Of a stretch of DNA of 64,000 nt, positions 1 to 12,143 are shown one piece after another. The DNA comes from Branchiostoma floridae (taxonomy: Eukaryota; Chordata; Leptocardii; Amphioxiformes; Branchiostomatidae). Position numbers and translations under genes: made by a program. Every line of letters begins with the position of its first letter. The stretch's first letter is position 1. Under the pieces are notes generated by a model. The model had not been told where the DNA came from. It searched no databases and saw nothing but the letters and a program-made list of their open reading frames with translations. Location: the NCBI RefSeq assembly GCF_000003815.2, contig NC_049988.1, forward strand, positions 14,392,803 to 14,456,802. Reading direction: 5' to 3'.

Positions 1-121
1 GTCTGTATCTGTATCAATATAGCCGGTCTAACCGCCCTTCGGCGTAACACACCAGCTTCGCAGGCACGCGGTGCGGCAGCAGCTGGTTATATTACACTGA
101 ACGATCCGTCACACCTAACTT

Positions 122-199
122 CTACACATCTATCTGCAAGCGTTCTTTAAAACTATCCAGAGAAGAGGCCCCTACTGTGCTTGGTGATAACAAGTTCCA
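122..199 (-). mobile_element. Non-LTR retrotransposon fragment, reverse transcriptase C-terminus
   Basis: Read on the minus strand, a short open stretch ending in a stop encodes a W-N-x-L-x-P-x-x-V-x-x-x-S-L-x-S-F-K-x-R-L pattern. This is the usual C-terminal signature of CR1/L2/Jockey-type non-LTR reverse transcriptases. The frame degenerates upstream, where the WN start is partly duplicated (around 200-230), so this is a dead 5'-truncated copy. Nothing else coding is recognisable in 1-650. Assignment rests on the motif only. Confidence 0.4.
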
Positions 200-649
200 C
201 TCTACGATAGAGTTCCACTACGATAGTCTGCTTGGAGACTACAAACAAATAAGGTCAATGACCAGACGGCTGTTAAGAGGGTAACTAATAAAGTAGCAGA
301 CACCGAGTGGTGTTTTGAACAGATGTATCTAGTAAGTGGTAGGACAGAGCTGGAGGGACTGGTCACCATATAAGATCATGATAAATGATATATAAATGTG
401 TACTTTGAGTGAGGATAAATAGAGCAGTAGTTAGACCATGTGAAGGTTAACATTATGTTCTTGCTTACAAATGTAATACCAGTGGACTAGCCCGCTGCTG
501 TAGTGCTTGCACTTATGTGTGTCCCGGAAATGTGTGTCCATCAAATTTTAAATTGTTATCAATTTCTTGAGTGCGTAAAAAAACACATTCGATTTGTCAC
601 TCACAAATTATCCGGCCGAGATTATATCACACGTTACGAACGTTTGTCC

Positions 650-775
650 CAAGTCGGGTCTTCCCGGAGCCGGATTTGTCATGCAGGGAGAGATTGTCGG
701 CCTAGCTCGAGACTCTATATATAGCTAGGCCAGCAATCTCTCCCTGCATGACAAGTCCCTGGCTAAAAGTCTGTT
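650..775. mobile_element. Hairpin MITE-like inverted repeat
   Basis: Arms at about 676-707 and 723-754 are near-perfect reverse complements (about 32 bp) around a 15-bp AT-rich loop; weaker pairing extends to about 667 and 766. The small open frame covering it is an accident of the palindrome. This looks like a short non-autonomous DNA element, family unknown. Confidence 0.6.
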
Positions 776-1267
776 CTCCACTATACTAGTATTTTGCCAC
801 CGGAATATTTGTACACGTACATGTAGCCTGGGTGTCACCTGATTTCTCCCAGTCTCTTTTCACTAGAAAGAATTCTGTTTGGTGACGTATCCGACGTCCA
901 CTGGCGTTTTAAAATCCTATCTTTATGTAAACAACACTAACTGCCTCTGTTTTAGACGAAGTTTGACTGTGGAAACTTGGTAAGAATGGCATTCAAGTCT
1001 TCTTTACTTCGCTCTACTTATTTTCTTTAGACCTGTAAGCCCCGGGCGAATCGAATGGCACCATGCTATAAAATACGCGGTGTGTTCATTATCAAACTTG
1101 TGAAACTTGTATAAGTGACCACGTCTGTAAGACGACCATCGGCCTATTACGACCGCTTTTGGCCGGTCCCGATTTTCCTCCCCATAGACACAAGCATTAA
1201 GCAACGTGGCCAAAGCGACCACTTGTCTTCTGTGACCGCGACCACCCCGAATCCGGTCCGCCCGCGA

Positions 1268-1580
1268 CCGAAATGTTGCCGAAGACGACCGCGTCATTTT
1301 CAAGTGTGTAGTGGCCTCGATTTTTGATGATATCTGGCGGGAAATCCGCTAAAATCGGCTTGTGTTTTGGCGAAGAAAACTTGCCGAAACGACTGCGTCA
1401 TTTTCAAGACTGTAGCAACTGTCGATATTTGATGATAACTCGCGAGAAATATCGCTAAAATTGGCCTGTGTTTTGGCAACTAAAATGTTACCGAAACCAC
1501 TGCGTTATTTTCAAAGGTATAACATCATCGATTTTTTATCATAACTGCCGGGAAATAACGGCAAAATCTGTGGTTTGGGT
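1268..1580. repeat. Degenerate tandem repeat, about 108-bp period, three units
   Basis: Three successive units share the order: ttgccgaa..gac.gcgtcattttcaa, then atatttgatgata, then a gcgggaaat..cgctaaaat block, then a gtgttttggc block. Units start near 1273, 1381 and 1489. Similarity is clear but degraded. The region 1080-1270 just before it holds gaccac/gaccgc-rich sequence resembling the element at 2430-3333. No gene is supported in 776-2429. Confidence 0.5.
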
Positions 1581-2429
1581 TCTGTATCGCGCCGAGCCAA
1601 AATCAAACATGGCGCCAAAGAGGTCAAACGGTGTCATTGGGAAAGTCCACTGGAGTGTAGGTAGAAATGTTGCGTGCGTTGTTATTGTACTCTACATTTA
1701 AACCATACAAAATGCAAATTTATTTTCATAAAACTTGTTTAAAGTAAAAGTAACAGATATAAGATATCTTTATAACTTTATAACGCATTTCATTAGAGAA
1801 TAAAAGGTGTATGTGTGTCTTTTTGAGAAGCTGCTCCCCCCTGCTTCTAGTGAAGCGCCGATTTGTCAACATCTCCATGATCTCCAACAACAACAACGTG
1901 ATTAGAAGCGTCGGTGGGGTTAAACTTGTTTTTCTCGGCAAATTTTCGTCTTCTTGGCAGCGTTGAGACTTTAAGACCCGCGCCAGAAGAGAAACAAACT
2001 CACCCACATTATTTTCATGGGTAACAGCGTTGAAATGAACCACTTATTTTTCTGCTGTGCTGCCGATTTGAAAGAAGGTTCCCGTCTTGTCGGGCGTGTG
2101 TGCGCGTGCTTTTTTGTTATGGCGGTAAGCTCCCCAACTTATTTCTGACCCGTTGGCTGTGATTCACAAAGTAAAAAGATAGGCAGTTAGCGTTGTGAAC
2201 ACGAAAATTGCATTTTAAAAAGCTCGTGGGGCGTCGGGTTCTCCACTGAAAACAGCGATGTTTTTGTAGCAATATGGACCATTGTCTTGACGGTGTCGCC
2301 CATTCACAAGTTTTTGACAGACAATGCCGGCGGGAAAAATGACGCTGCTCCGGCAACAAAAATTTGAAAGAATAGCCCTAAATTTTGGAAACGTTTCAAT
2401 TTTACATCAGTTGGTATAACAATACTACA

Positions 2430-3333
2430 GTCAAACCTGTCTATAGCGGCCACTCAAGGGACTGGTCAAAATTGGCCACTATAGAGAGGTGGCCACTATA
2501 GAGAATATGCTAATTAATTGACCACAAGCAATAAGTTACACATAGTTTTAGTACCCACTGATCTCTATTCACATAATACAGTACTGTACATGTACTGCAA
2601 TGATTTTTACACTATATGTATTAAGAAAACAAAAGCTATAAAAAGTTTTAAATGTTCTACAGTTGATATTGTCTGAAGAGACCGGTATCGTCATATTTCT
2701 TTGATCTTTCGTCTTGTATCTTTTGATACTTCGCCGTACGTGTGTTCCCGCTCGCGTTCACACGTCAGATTCGCCCATTATGCTAATATGGTACTCACAA
2801 GAAAAGTCACGTCATTTTAGACTTATCTCTTAATAAATGTAAGAATAAAATCCACCATAGTCTGAAGATCATATCATTTTGTCTTTGTAACAATTTTTCA
2901 GAATGTTTTGTGATGTAAATTAACCTAAGCGATAGTGTATTAGAACGTAACTTAAACACAATTTACCTCCGTAATATTGGTGTCGTCTATTGACCTTATA
3001 TGACTTCGTTTGTCAGCAGGTATGGGTAGCGCCAGTTTACGAAGTTTTGTTTTGAACATAAGTCAAAGAGGTTTTAAATCCGGCGTAGGGTGACGATACG
3101 GCCGCTGTATATGGTCGAACGCGTGCCGAAACATAGATCAGCGGTCCGCGTGGCCGTAATCGGCAGTGTTTTTGTACCTGCGGGACCGGAAATCGTGTGG
3201 CCGTGGCCGCGTTGGACAGGTGGCCGCTAAGCCTATTTCTTAATCATTACGAATCCAAGGGACCGACAAAAAGTGGCCACTATGGGCAGGTGGCCGTTAT
3301 GCAAAGGTGGCCGCTAATACAGGTTTGACTGTA
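2430..3333. mobile_element. Non-autonomous pogo/Tc1-like DNA transposon
   Basis: The ends are inverted repeats: CAGTCAAACCTGT at the left and its complement ACAGGTTTGACTG at the right, each flanked by TA. Subterminal copies of a ggccact/gcggccac motif occur at both ends. TA flanks and a CAGT-type terminus are typical of pogo/Tigger-like elements. No transposase frame is visible inside, so the copy is non-autonomous. Family assignment is inference. Confidence 0.6.
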
Positions 3334-3471
3334 TATGAATCATACAGGAAGACCGTTCAACAGTGATAATGTTTCTCATGTGCAAATGTACAGGTTCGTG
3401 GAATTAAACTATTTTAAAGACCATTAACTTTGAAGTCATTGTGTCTGTCCTATCTTGTCACTTTTTCTTTC

Positions 3472-3556
3472 TTTGCACAAGAAGACCACGTGTCTAAAAC
3501 GACCACTTTGCACTGGTCCCCAGGGTGGTCTTCTTAGACAAGTTTCACTGTACAAG
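3472..3556. mobile_element. Remnant related to the 2430-3333 element
   Basis: The stretch contains gaccac / ggtggtc motifs and ends in a degraded gtttcactgta terminus similar to the terminal repeat of the element at 2430-3333. No left end is recognisable. The stretch 3557-4007 shows nothing I can name. Confidence 0.3.
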
Positions 3557-4007
3557 CGAAAACTCGAAGCGAAAACTCATTTTCCTTGATAACAGGAATA
3601 ACAAACATTTGGGGTATCAGATGACCAATAAGTGCTACGTTTTGTTTCATGGGAAATTGATTAAAGAATCACCCCTCGTAGAGAACTACTAGTATGGAGG
3701 GGGGGGGGCGTGCTCGCAAGCCAAAGATTGACTCTTAAATTTATTCATTGTGCACTGATTGTCTGCAGAGCGGGGTTCTGTCTTCCTGTAGGTTCTGAAT
3801 TATCCACGACGGCGCCCCCAAATTAACATTCGAGAACCTTCCAGTCATACAGTCTAGTTTCCAATTCCGAGTACAGTCAATCCTGGATTCATACAACAAC
3901 TCAATTCCATTCAATGGACTGAGCAAAAAGAATGGTTGCTGAGGACAGGTGGTTGTTTCGGACAGGGTGAGGTTGGCTCTATGTAAGAACTAGAGTTCGG
4001 CGACCTC

Positions 4008-4986
4008 ATACCTCCATGAAAATTTAGAGCTTTTGTAAATTTCATGTAATTGACTAAAACATTAACATAATTTATGCATGGTGTTGTTCATCATTGAATG
4101 ACGTACACATGTCACAATTATAAAATTCCCATTATTAATCATAAAGCGGTTTTGCGATTTTTCCATAAATTATGCAAATAAGTTCCTCATTACCATATTT
4201 GGTATCTGCTTACATTCCACCTATCATAATTACCATGTGTTACATTTATTGAAGTCCAGTTATTAAAAACAATGGAATTATACAATTTCCTCATTAATAA
4301 TGCAAATTAAGTCCTCATTTGCATAACATGTATATCATTATGAAAATCTTTGCCTAAGCTACCTGCATGCCTAAAATGCAGGCAATCCGTCGTTCCTTTC
4401 TACAGTTATCCTCTTTGGAATGTCTTGACAAAAACGCCCCTGCAGTTCTACAATTAAATGTTAGAGGGCTGAAACTTGCCCCACTTTGTCATGTCACTAA
4501 AAGCTATCTACCACCTAAATGTCAGGACCATAGCATGTCTGGAACAAGAGATACATTGAAAAAACTGCTATGATAGAATATTATCATTAATTATGCAAAT
4601 GTACTCCTATTTTGCATAATTAGTATCTTATCTTGTACAACATTGTCTAAGGTACCTACATACCAAAAATCATGAAAATTCGTTGTTCCCTTCTTGAGTT
4701 ATCGTCTTCAGAAGTTTTTGACAAAAATGCCCCTGCTATCCCAAAACTAGACGCTAGGGGGCTCAAACTTATGTCATTTCTTCCTGAGCACAAGAGCTGT
4801 CTAACACGCAAAAATCGTGGCCATAGCTTGTTCAGAACACCGAGATAGCAAAACCGGAAGTTGCGCTGCAGTACCAAGGGAAGCCGCTAGGGGGCCCCAA
4901 ATCTAATCATTTCCAGCTTTCATCACACACTACCAACACACCAAGTATGAAACCAATCCACCCAGCCGTTCTTGAGTTATTTTGTT

Positions 4987-5019
<33 letters not shown>

Positions 5020-5077
5020 AGACAGACACACAAACGCAGGGTAAAATATAACCTCCATGACATTTCATGGAGGTAAT
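4008..5077. mobile_element. Composite repeat with inverted acctccatgaaa ends
   Basis: A left end near 4010 (acctccatgaaaattt) and a right end near 5060 (atttcatggaggt) are inverted copies. Inside, two related AT-rich units of roughly 300 bp repeat. Each contains ttatgcaaat, a c(g/t)t(c)gttcc...gagttat block, tttgacaaaaa.gcccctgc and a ctagggggctcaaact-type block. A (CA)n tract sits just inside the right end. The short frames here have no family resemblance. Confidence 0.45.
4987..5036. repeat. (CA)n microsatellite
   Basis: An alternating CA tract with a few interruptions (caaacacacagacagacac). Apparent C/V-rich frames across it are low-complexity artefacts. Confidence 0.9.
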
Positions 5078-5149
5078 TAGAAGCCAGGGCCTGCAGGGCT
5101 GTTTCAATAATGCTTGTGACTGGAGGTATCTGCCTGCGCCGGGTCATTG

Positions 5150-5370
5150 CTACTCTCCAAGCAGAGGTTAGGCTCCGGCTGTTTTTTTAACGTTTTTTAT
5201 TAGTCGTTTTTATCGGGCTTTCTATTTTGTATTTTATCTTGCTGTGTCAAAACCTAACGTTTGGCTGGCGTATTTCAAGAAAAATGACAAAATAGAAAGT
5301 CCGATAAAAACGACTAAAAAAAAAAACGACTAAAAAAACAGCCGGTGCCTAACCTCTGCTTTGAGAGTAG
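5150..5370. mobile_element. Long inverted-repeat MITE
   Basis: The first ~75 bp (ctactctccaagcagaggtt..., with gtcgtttttatcgg and tttctattttg) return as reverse complement in the last ~90 bp (...aacctctgctttgagagtag). A 50-60 bp unpaired centre separates the arms. No coding capacity. From 5371 to 6000 no gene or repeat is recognisable. Confidence 0.65.
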
Positions 5371-6002
5371 GTCATTGCCCGATCAGGGTTCACTGTATCA
5401 TCATGAATAAAAGAACTACACTAGACAACTTTGTCTCAATTTTTCCTATGATATTATATTGATACCCAAGTACAATCTTAAAGCATGGACCACAAGAATA
5501 TCTTACATCATTTGTAAAATCAAGATTGGATAAATACAGGCAGAAGTGCATTTAGATTACGTATAGTGTATTGAAAAGGACAGATGTAGAGAGATGACTA
5601 CACATCCACGACAGGCACCTCTACTTATTTCTCTGCTGTAATTCTCTGCTGAATACATCGACTTTCCGGTACCTGTCCGTTGTCTGCACTGAGTTTGTAG
5701 CTGGCCATATTGCACGCTAAACTAAAATCACATTTCAAATAACGCTTGTCAATCTTATACAATCTTGTACTTTGCATGCTGTATCACATAATGCTTAAGG
5801 TAAAACATTTCTGCATGTGTTGACTATGAAATACTGGCGGCTAAGATGACAGCTTAATTGCAGGCAGCATTTTCTAAAGTTAAATTCTGTAATGAAGAAG
5901 TTGTCTCCGCGACAGTCCCGATTTCCTAAACCGTTCTAAATCATGGTGTAACTAGATGTTGCTTGGTTCAGGGCCTATCCACCAAAAGCATTCAGCTATG
6001 TA

Positions 6003-6222
6003 ATTTCACGCACGCGCACACACACTAGCGCGCACACACGATCACGCGCACACATGTGCACACGCACACACACACACACAAACAAACAAACACATACACA
6101 CACACACACGAGCAGATATTTACAGCACACACGTGATGAGCACGCGCACGGCCAAATTTCTCTCTGTCTGTCTGTATGTATGTATGTCTGTCTGTCTGTC
6201 TCTCTTTCTCTCTCTCTCTTTC
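6003..6222. repeat. (CA)n and (TCTG)n/(TC)n microsatellite block
   Basis: Alternating CA/CG tract to about 6110, then a tctgtctgtatg repeat passing into a tctc tract. It lies directly beyond the stop codon of the leucine-rich-repeat gene, in its probable 3' UTR or just past it. Confidence 0.85.
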
Positions 6223-6303
6223 TCATATGTTCATGCAATGGAACAATGTGCAGTAGCACACTGACCGACTCGTACATTGTTCCCTAGCAGTGTCCGTGTG
6301 GCT

Positions 6304-7434
6304 TCAGTCGTCTATAGCCTCATAATCGTGTATTTCCTCGTCCTTCCCGCCACTAGCGCTGCCGTAATACAGAGAGTTCTGGATGTGAGGCATTGGGATC
6401 AGGGCAGGAGGAGGCGATGCGTCTCCAGACCTCCTGACCCGGCACAGTTTCCGCTTCAACACGACAACCACGGGTACAACCACCAAGGCCGCGCCAACGG
6501 ACCCCATGACTTTGAGGAGGGTTGGTAGGCTCACGTTGTACCACGGTTTCACTTTGTCAGCAGCATCGAGGCCGTCATGTACATCCATGGCAGGCGTTAG
6601 ACTTTCATTCGAGAAAAATGATAATGTGTTGGCGATGTTGGCGGTGGTCCGCGCAGTGAGAGCTTCCATATTGGTCGCCTGCAACCTTGAATGTATAATG
6701 TCTGTAGTGACATAGAGTTCGAGATTGCATGCAGAAAGGTCGACTTTAGATAAGGGTTCGCCGTTCACGTGTTCTGGAGAGTTACAGACGAAACCAGCAG
6801 TCTGATCTTTAATGAGACTCAGATACAACGGATGACCTTGGACTAATTTACATGTCCCGCCAGTTCCCCCTTTCCCACTGCCGCCCACCTGACATTTCTC
6901 GCTCGCCTGTGCTAGTTTCTGCAACCAGACAATCCGACAGTCGCAGCGCAGGGGGTTCCCTTCAATGTAGGGTCTATAGGTACTGAGTGTGAGCTCGGTC
7001 GGCACTATACCGAGATTTTCCTCCGAAAAGGTCTCCAGGCTGTTGTGGCTCACCTTGAAGAGAATCAGCGACCCTCTGTGAGACAAGTCCACGTACGTTA
7101 AACGGTTGAAAGACAAATCAAGTTGCAGTAAGCTTGGCATGTTCCCCAGCGATTCCCACGACACATTGGTGATGGCATTGCGGGAGAGATTTAACAATTG
7201 CAGGCTGCCCATCTGTGGGAAGTGCTCGATAGTTTGTATCTGGTTATTTTGCAAATGGAATTGGAGAACATAACGAGCGTAGGGAGATGTTATGAATGAA
7301 GTGATATTGCGGCCTTCGCAGTGCATGTTGACATAGTAATTGTATACGGAAAGCACTTCGCATTCGTAGGTCTTGCAAATGCCCGACTTTGCAGTGACCA
7401 ACAACAGTAGAGACGCGAAGAGGAATTTATCCAT
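6304..7434 (-). CDS. Single-pass leucine-rich-repeat membrane protein, one exon
   Basis: An intronless 376-residue frame. The start at 7434 is chosen because it opens directly with a signal peptide (MDKFLFASLLLLVTAKSGIC); the open frame extends further upstream only through a non-ATG codon. Residues ~25-40 hold the first extracellular cysteines. About four leucine-rich repeats (LxxLxLSxNxI/L) span ~55-145. A C-terminal LRR cap follows (NPLRCDC at 160-166, further cysteines at 181, 195, 217 and 236). A transmembrane helix lies near 306-326, then a basic stop-transfer KRKLCRVRR and a ~48-residue tail rich in proline that ends HDYEAIDD, a possible phosphotyrosine site. Candidate N-glycosylation sites are NIT, NLS, NVS and NES. 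Chordates have many such receptors or adhesion molecules; I cannot name an orthologue or ligand. Confidence 0.8.
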   Translation of the reverse strand: MDKFLFASLLLLVTAKSGICKTYECEVLSVYNYYVNMHCEGRNITSFITSPYARYVLQFHLQNNQIQTIEHFPQMGSLQLLNLSRNAITNVSWESLGNMPSLLQLDLSFNRLTYVDLSHRGSLILFKVSHNSLETFSEENLGIVPTELTLSTYRPYIEGNPLRCDCRIVWLQKLAQASEKCQVGGSGKGGTGGTCKLVQGHPLYLSLIKDQTAGFVCNSPEHVNGEPLSKVDLSACNLELYVTTDIIHSRLQATNMEALTARTTANIANTLSFFSNESLTPAMDVHDGLDAADKVKPWYNVSLPTLLKVMGSVGAALVVVPVVVVLKRKLCRVRRSGDASPPPALIPMPHIQNSLYYGSASGGKDEEIHDYEAIDD

Positions 7435-9923
7435 GGCAGCGTTTATTGTAGTCTCTTCCAATTTGTATGATTTTCTGGTGCGCGGATGATTTGAAATCTT
7501 TTCCAAGTTTTAACCGCCACTAGATCAGATGCAGAGTCTTCGTCAGTTACTATCAAATTTGACAATGCCAACTTCACAACAGCGATGGTTTAGCCTTAGC
7601 GAGTGCCCTATCCTTTACGCTGACTGGTGATAGACTATACTATAGTCTGTTCGGCTGACCCTAAGTGGTCTAAGGTGTAGATACAAAGTGTTTTATTGAA
7701 CAGATTTCTGCCTAAGTTGAGAATGATACGACACTATTGCCTATATGTTGTATAGATGTGGCTTGGATTTTATCGCGAGTCAAGTAGGTTGGAGTTCGAT
7801 TCTTATGGGGACTTCATCCGTTTAAGCACGTGGAGGTTTCTGAAATAAGATTAAAAAAAGCGTTTTAGCTCGTACGTTTTTTTTATTCAAAACTTAGTCG
7901 GCGACAAAAACAGTAATGCTTAAATTTTACATGGTTAACGTTAGATGAAGTAACGGAACTGATTGGTCTATATCCGCGCATCAACTGAATTGAATTTAAC
8001 TTCTATATTTTATAACGTTATACATCGATACGAATTTACAGAAGAATAGACATCACACACATTTCTAATAAAAAAAAGTGTTCTTATAGCGGCGGTCAGC
8101 TTTTGACAGACAGTTTATGACTGTACTATGGGTGTTGAATATTCTATAAAAATGACATGTTTTCGTATCCTACGCCTTGCATCAAATGTGTCTGGTATAT
8201 GCTGAACAATCAGTGTACTTTCACTACAGATTTTCGGTTATTTCAGTAACGGAACTCATGAAAGACACACAATGAATGTCCAAGATTCTGCTAAACACGA
8301 AGCAACCACCTAGCATGCATTTGTATCCAAGGAAAGGTGTATTCTTTTTAAAGATAAGCGGTCCTTCAAGATGACCAAATGCAACTCCCCAAAAAGATGA
8401 AATCATCGTAAGCCTTTTCTGACAGAATAGAATTCCTTTTGTTCGACACTTGCAAAGATCCCGATCGCTGCTATCTTACGTAGCGTAGAATAATCGTTTC
8501 AAATTCAATCATTAAAAGAATATTGAGCGTAGCATTATGATTCACTCACCACTTATCAACAGGACATCTGGTAGTAATGTTGGTCTGGTTTGGTCGCTAT
8601 GTCTTCGCTCCTGCAAACTTTCTGTCCGATTTGCAGAGGAACGGACCGCGATCTGCAAACGTTTACAGGGAATACAACAGCGCCTGGTTCTTGATGCTCT
8701 GACGTCATCGTGATGTCAATATTCATAGAGACATGTCTTTCCCAGAAGTCGTCACATAGGGGTCAATGAGTCTCTCAGTATAGGACAACGTGTAATGCTT
8801 GTGGCTAAACCATTGTGCTCACATGTAAAACCGTGTGCCTTATCCGAGACTAATCTGCAGTGCCGCTCCAGACCACCTATAATACTATGTATTCTTAAAA
8901 AAATATCCTATTCCCATGGTGCAGCATCATGACATTTAGAATGTATTTTCTTGAATAATCTAATAGTCGTATCTTCAGTGGCACTAAAGACAATGTCATA
9001 CGTTTTTCCCTCCGTTGCTCGGATTTCATTTTAGCCACCACTACTGGCTCAGTTATAGTCTTACAAAGCAGAAAGATCTCTCGATTAGTCCAGTGGGTTT
9101 CTTCTGTATTAAAAAAAACGTCGTCAGATAACAAATGCATTACTGTTGGAGTAAGTAGTCGACGTGGCAGTGGGGAACCCTAGCTGCAAAAGTAATCATT
9201 GCAGGTCAACAACAGTACGTCAACGTCTGGACGACACCATACTGTTGCAGTACTGACTGTGATTAATAGGGGTCTCTTTTGATCCATACAACACAACCTA
9301 CTGCCCGTTTCCTCTAACGTAAGCAAACCTTCCTCAGTGCTCGTCGGTCGGTAAGAAAACAACACCAATACATGGTGATTCATTTTCTGAAGAGCTTTTC
9401 TGTGGAGAATGACAGAACTAATTACTTAATCTACGACACGTTAGACCACAATATCGTGTTGCAATCTTTACATTATCACGCAAAGTACTATAAAGTCTTC
9501 CCTTGTAACGTTATCCCTTTCAGTAAATCCCCCCCAAAAGACATATTTGGAAATCGAAAGATGAAAAGATGGAAAAATTTAGAGAAACACCTGAAATGAA
9601 AATGATTGATTTATCTTTCACTCTTAAACTCTTTACCTGGATGTCCTTCATCGACAGATTTATTGTCTGTCACTTTTGTGCGTTCAATTTTTTTAATCAA
9701 TTCGCTTATGTCAATAGTCATCATTTTCCTCCTCAATTTTTATCTTTTTTTATTAGCATCCGTTCTGTTGTGTTCAGAGCATGTCATCCTTGACATCAGA
9801 TTCAGTGTTGAACAATTCGAGTGTACACCCCTTTACTCGTTCAACGGCGATACCATGAAGAGATTTTTTGGGTCATCAGGGCGAGAATTCAAACTTTGAC
9901 CTTTCAACTCTGTACTTGGAAAC
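7435..9923. other. Intergenic region between the LRR gene and PPCDC, no gene recognised
   Basis: The two genes are divergent, so both promoters should lie here. The short frames show no family resemblance and poor coding character. One feature worth noting is a good minus-strand splice donor (aagtg|gtgagt) near 8549, which could end a 5' non-coding exon of the LRR gene; no matching acceptor is proven. The 100 bp before 9924 is the likely PPCDC promoter and has no TATA box. Confidence 0.4.
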
Positions 9924-12007
9924 ATGATGGCGGCAAGCTTGAAGAAGAAGAACGTTTTGATCGGAGTTACGGGGAGCGTAGCGGCTATAAAAGTGCCTCT
10001 CATCGTACAAGAGTTACAGAAGTCGGAAGGACTAGATGTTGAGGTACAGGAAGTTATGATGATGCTTCTTTTCAGTGAGAACAGCAACGGTATTTGACTA
10101 GTGACTTCGCCTTGAGTGGGAGGGGGGCAAACTTCTGTTTTGGCAGAAGAAAAAGTTTTTTCTTCTCCTACTTGCTGGCATACCCTGCTAGAAGTAACTT
10201 CGTTTCAGATATCTCCAAATACACAATTATTTTCCTAAATCTTTGTTATGTTCTTGTTGTTGTAATGTAAAAGCAAGGACATAAATATGTCTCAGGACAG
10301 GTAAAACCATTCATGATTGAAACAGTGGTAGTTAATTTTCCATGCACGGATGGGTGTATAGTACTTGTTGAAATAAATGGTATTTGTTAAATTTTAGTAC
10401 ACTTTTGTTTGGTCCCAGTAATTATTTATTGAAATGGAATATCATAACTATAATTTAGTTATCAACTTGAACTTTAACCCTAATCTCTCTCACTCCCAGG
10501 TGCAGGTTGTGACGACGGACCGTGCCACTCATTTCTTCCAGCCGGAGGAGTTACAGGTTCAAGTGCACCGAGACCAGGATGAGTGGACATGGCAGAAGGT
10601 AATGTAATCACCATGTTTAAAAGTAGCTCTTTGTCATTATGTGCTTCTGCTCCAAGAACATTACGTACTGTTCACAGAGAGTAAGATTGAGATGGTGTGG
10701 CGTAATCGGCAGCACTTTGGGCTCAGGCCCAAGAAGTCTTGGGTTCAAAATCTGCCATGTCACCGATATTGTGCCCTTGGGAAAGGCAATTTACACGGCT
10801 TTCTTCATTTTCCTCAGGTTAAAAATGAGTACCTAGCTTTGGCTATCCCTCAGATATGTTAAAAGGACGTTAAAGAACCAGCGACACTTATCGAAAAGAG
10901 TAGGGGTCCTTCCCGGTGCGAGGAGATCATACTTAGTAACTTACAATTGGGGTACCTTGTGTACGTGCCATAATGATCAACATGGTGATCATGGTCACTA
11001 ATGGAAGAAGAAATTTTGACTCAGTCAAGGACCCCACTCTTTTGATAACATTGTTGGGGACTTCAACATACTTGATATGTACTTTGACATACTTATAAGT
11101 TGAGGTGTCTCTTCTCAAGAATGGGACCTACAACGTCCTATCCAAGGAATGTCCCTAGGTCAAGATGGGTACCCATTTTTAACTTAAGGGAGGTTCATAT
11201 TAAGTGTCTTAAGGGCACAACATTTGGTGCATGTCAGGGTTTTGAACCTAGAACCTCTTGATTCTTTAAATAGGCAAACACACAAACTGTTACACCATAC
11301 AATAGTGCAGGTAAAATTGGAGGTATTTCTGGTATCTACCTGCACTGGTCCATGTACTGGGTTTAACACATAAATGTCCTATGATCTAGGTGTATGTGGA
11401 TTGTTATTAGCTGCATTGACTGTTACCGCCTATTTAGTATAAAAGAAAAAATTGCAATGGTTCCTGACTTCCTGAACAATTTTAGTATGATCCATTCTTC
11501 CTTCCAGAGTGGTGCAGGTAAGTGTTGTTTGGTGCAGGTAGTTTTCAATTTTACCTGCACCAGTGCAGGTATGCATAAAAACATTTGTCGAGCCCTGGTT
11601 AGGTAGCTTCTACAAATGTATATTTCTATATTCTCTTCTAGAGGGAAGACCCAGTCCTCCACATTGAGCTGCGACGCTGGGCCGACATCTTTGTCATCGC
11701 TCCCCTAGACGCCAACACGCTGGCCAAGATGGCGGCCGGGCTGTGCGACAACTTGCTGACGTGTGTCGTCCGCTGTTGGGACCTCACCCAGCCCCTCCTG
11801 TTCTGCCCTGCTATGAACACACACATGTGGAACCACCCTCTGACACAGAGACACATAGACGTGCTGAAGGGGTTTGGGTACATAGAAGTGCCTTGTGTGG
11901 AGAAGACACTCGCCTGTGGAGACACGGGGTTAGGAGCCATGGCTGAAGTTAGTACCATAGTGGCAGCTGTACAGAAGTCGTTAAGAGATGTAGACACACT
12001 ACTGTAG
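9924..12007 (+). CDS. PPCDC: Phosphopantothenoylcysteine decarboxylase
   Basis: Three coding exons (9924-10043, 10500-10598, 11642-12007) encode 194 residues; human PPCDC is 204. The enzyme is an FMN-dependent flavoprotein that decarboxylates 4'-phosphopantothenoylcysteine to 4'-phosphopantetheine in cytosolic coenzyme A synthesis. Family marks are all present: the N-terminal flavin-binding VLIGVTGSVAAIK; the DPVLHIELRRWAD block with the catalytic His (residue 80); APLDANTLAK; the PAMNTHMW substrate-recognition motif (129-136); and the ACGD loop with the active-site Cys165. Two ATGs lie back to back at 9924 and 9927; either could be used. A tRNA-derived SINE sits in intron 2. The gene is tail-to-tail with the SLC23 gene about 1.2 kb away. 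Confidence 0.95.
10690..10918 (+). mobile_element. tRNA-derived SINE
   Basis: The 5' part looks like a tRNA with RNA polymerase III boxes: A box TGGCGTAATCGG (10698-10709) and B box GGTTCAAAATC (10742-10752), about 43 bp apart. A non-tRNA body follows (gttaaaggacg... aaaagagtaggggtcct). It lies in PPCDC intron 2. Because it sits in an intron and has an extended unrelated tail, I read it as a SINE and not a tRNA gene. Confidence 0.6.
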
Positions 12008-12143
12008 AGCTAATATCAAGTCATTGTTTATTGCCATTCATGACAAAAGTGGAAGGACATACAAAGTAACTTCACAAAATCAAGATTATAATACATGTAA
12101 CTTGATTTTCTAATTGTAATTTCAGATTTTATACCAATTATAG

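Noticed and set aside
2117-2359. 80-codon minus-strand frame
   Set aside because: No domain, no splice context and repeat-rich surroundings.
5996-6287. Cys/Val- and Thr/His-rich frames
   Set aside because: Product of (CA)n and (TCTG)n repeats.
7435-7506. Longer N-terminus (24 residues) for the LRR protein
   Set aside because: It would begin at a TTG codon and bury the signal peptide; the ATG at 7434 is better.
10698-10752. Functional tRNA gene
   Set aside because: A and B boxes exist, but the acceptor stem does not pair convincingly and a long SINE body follows.
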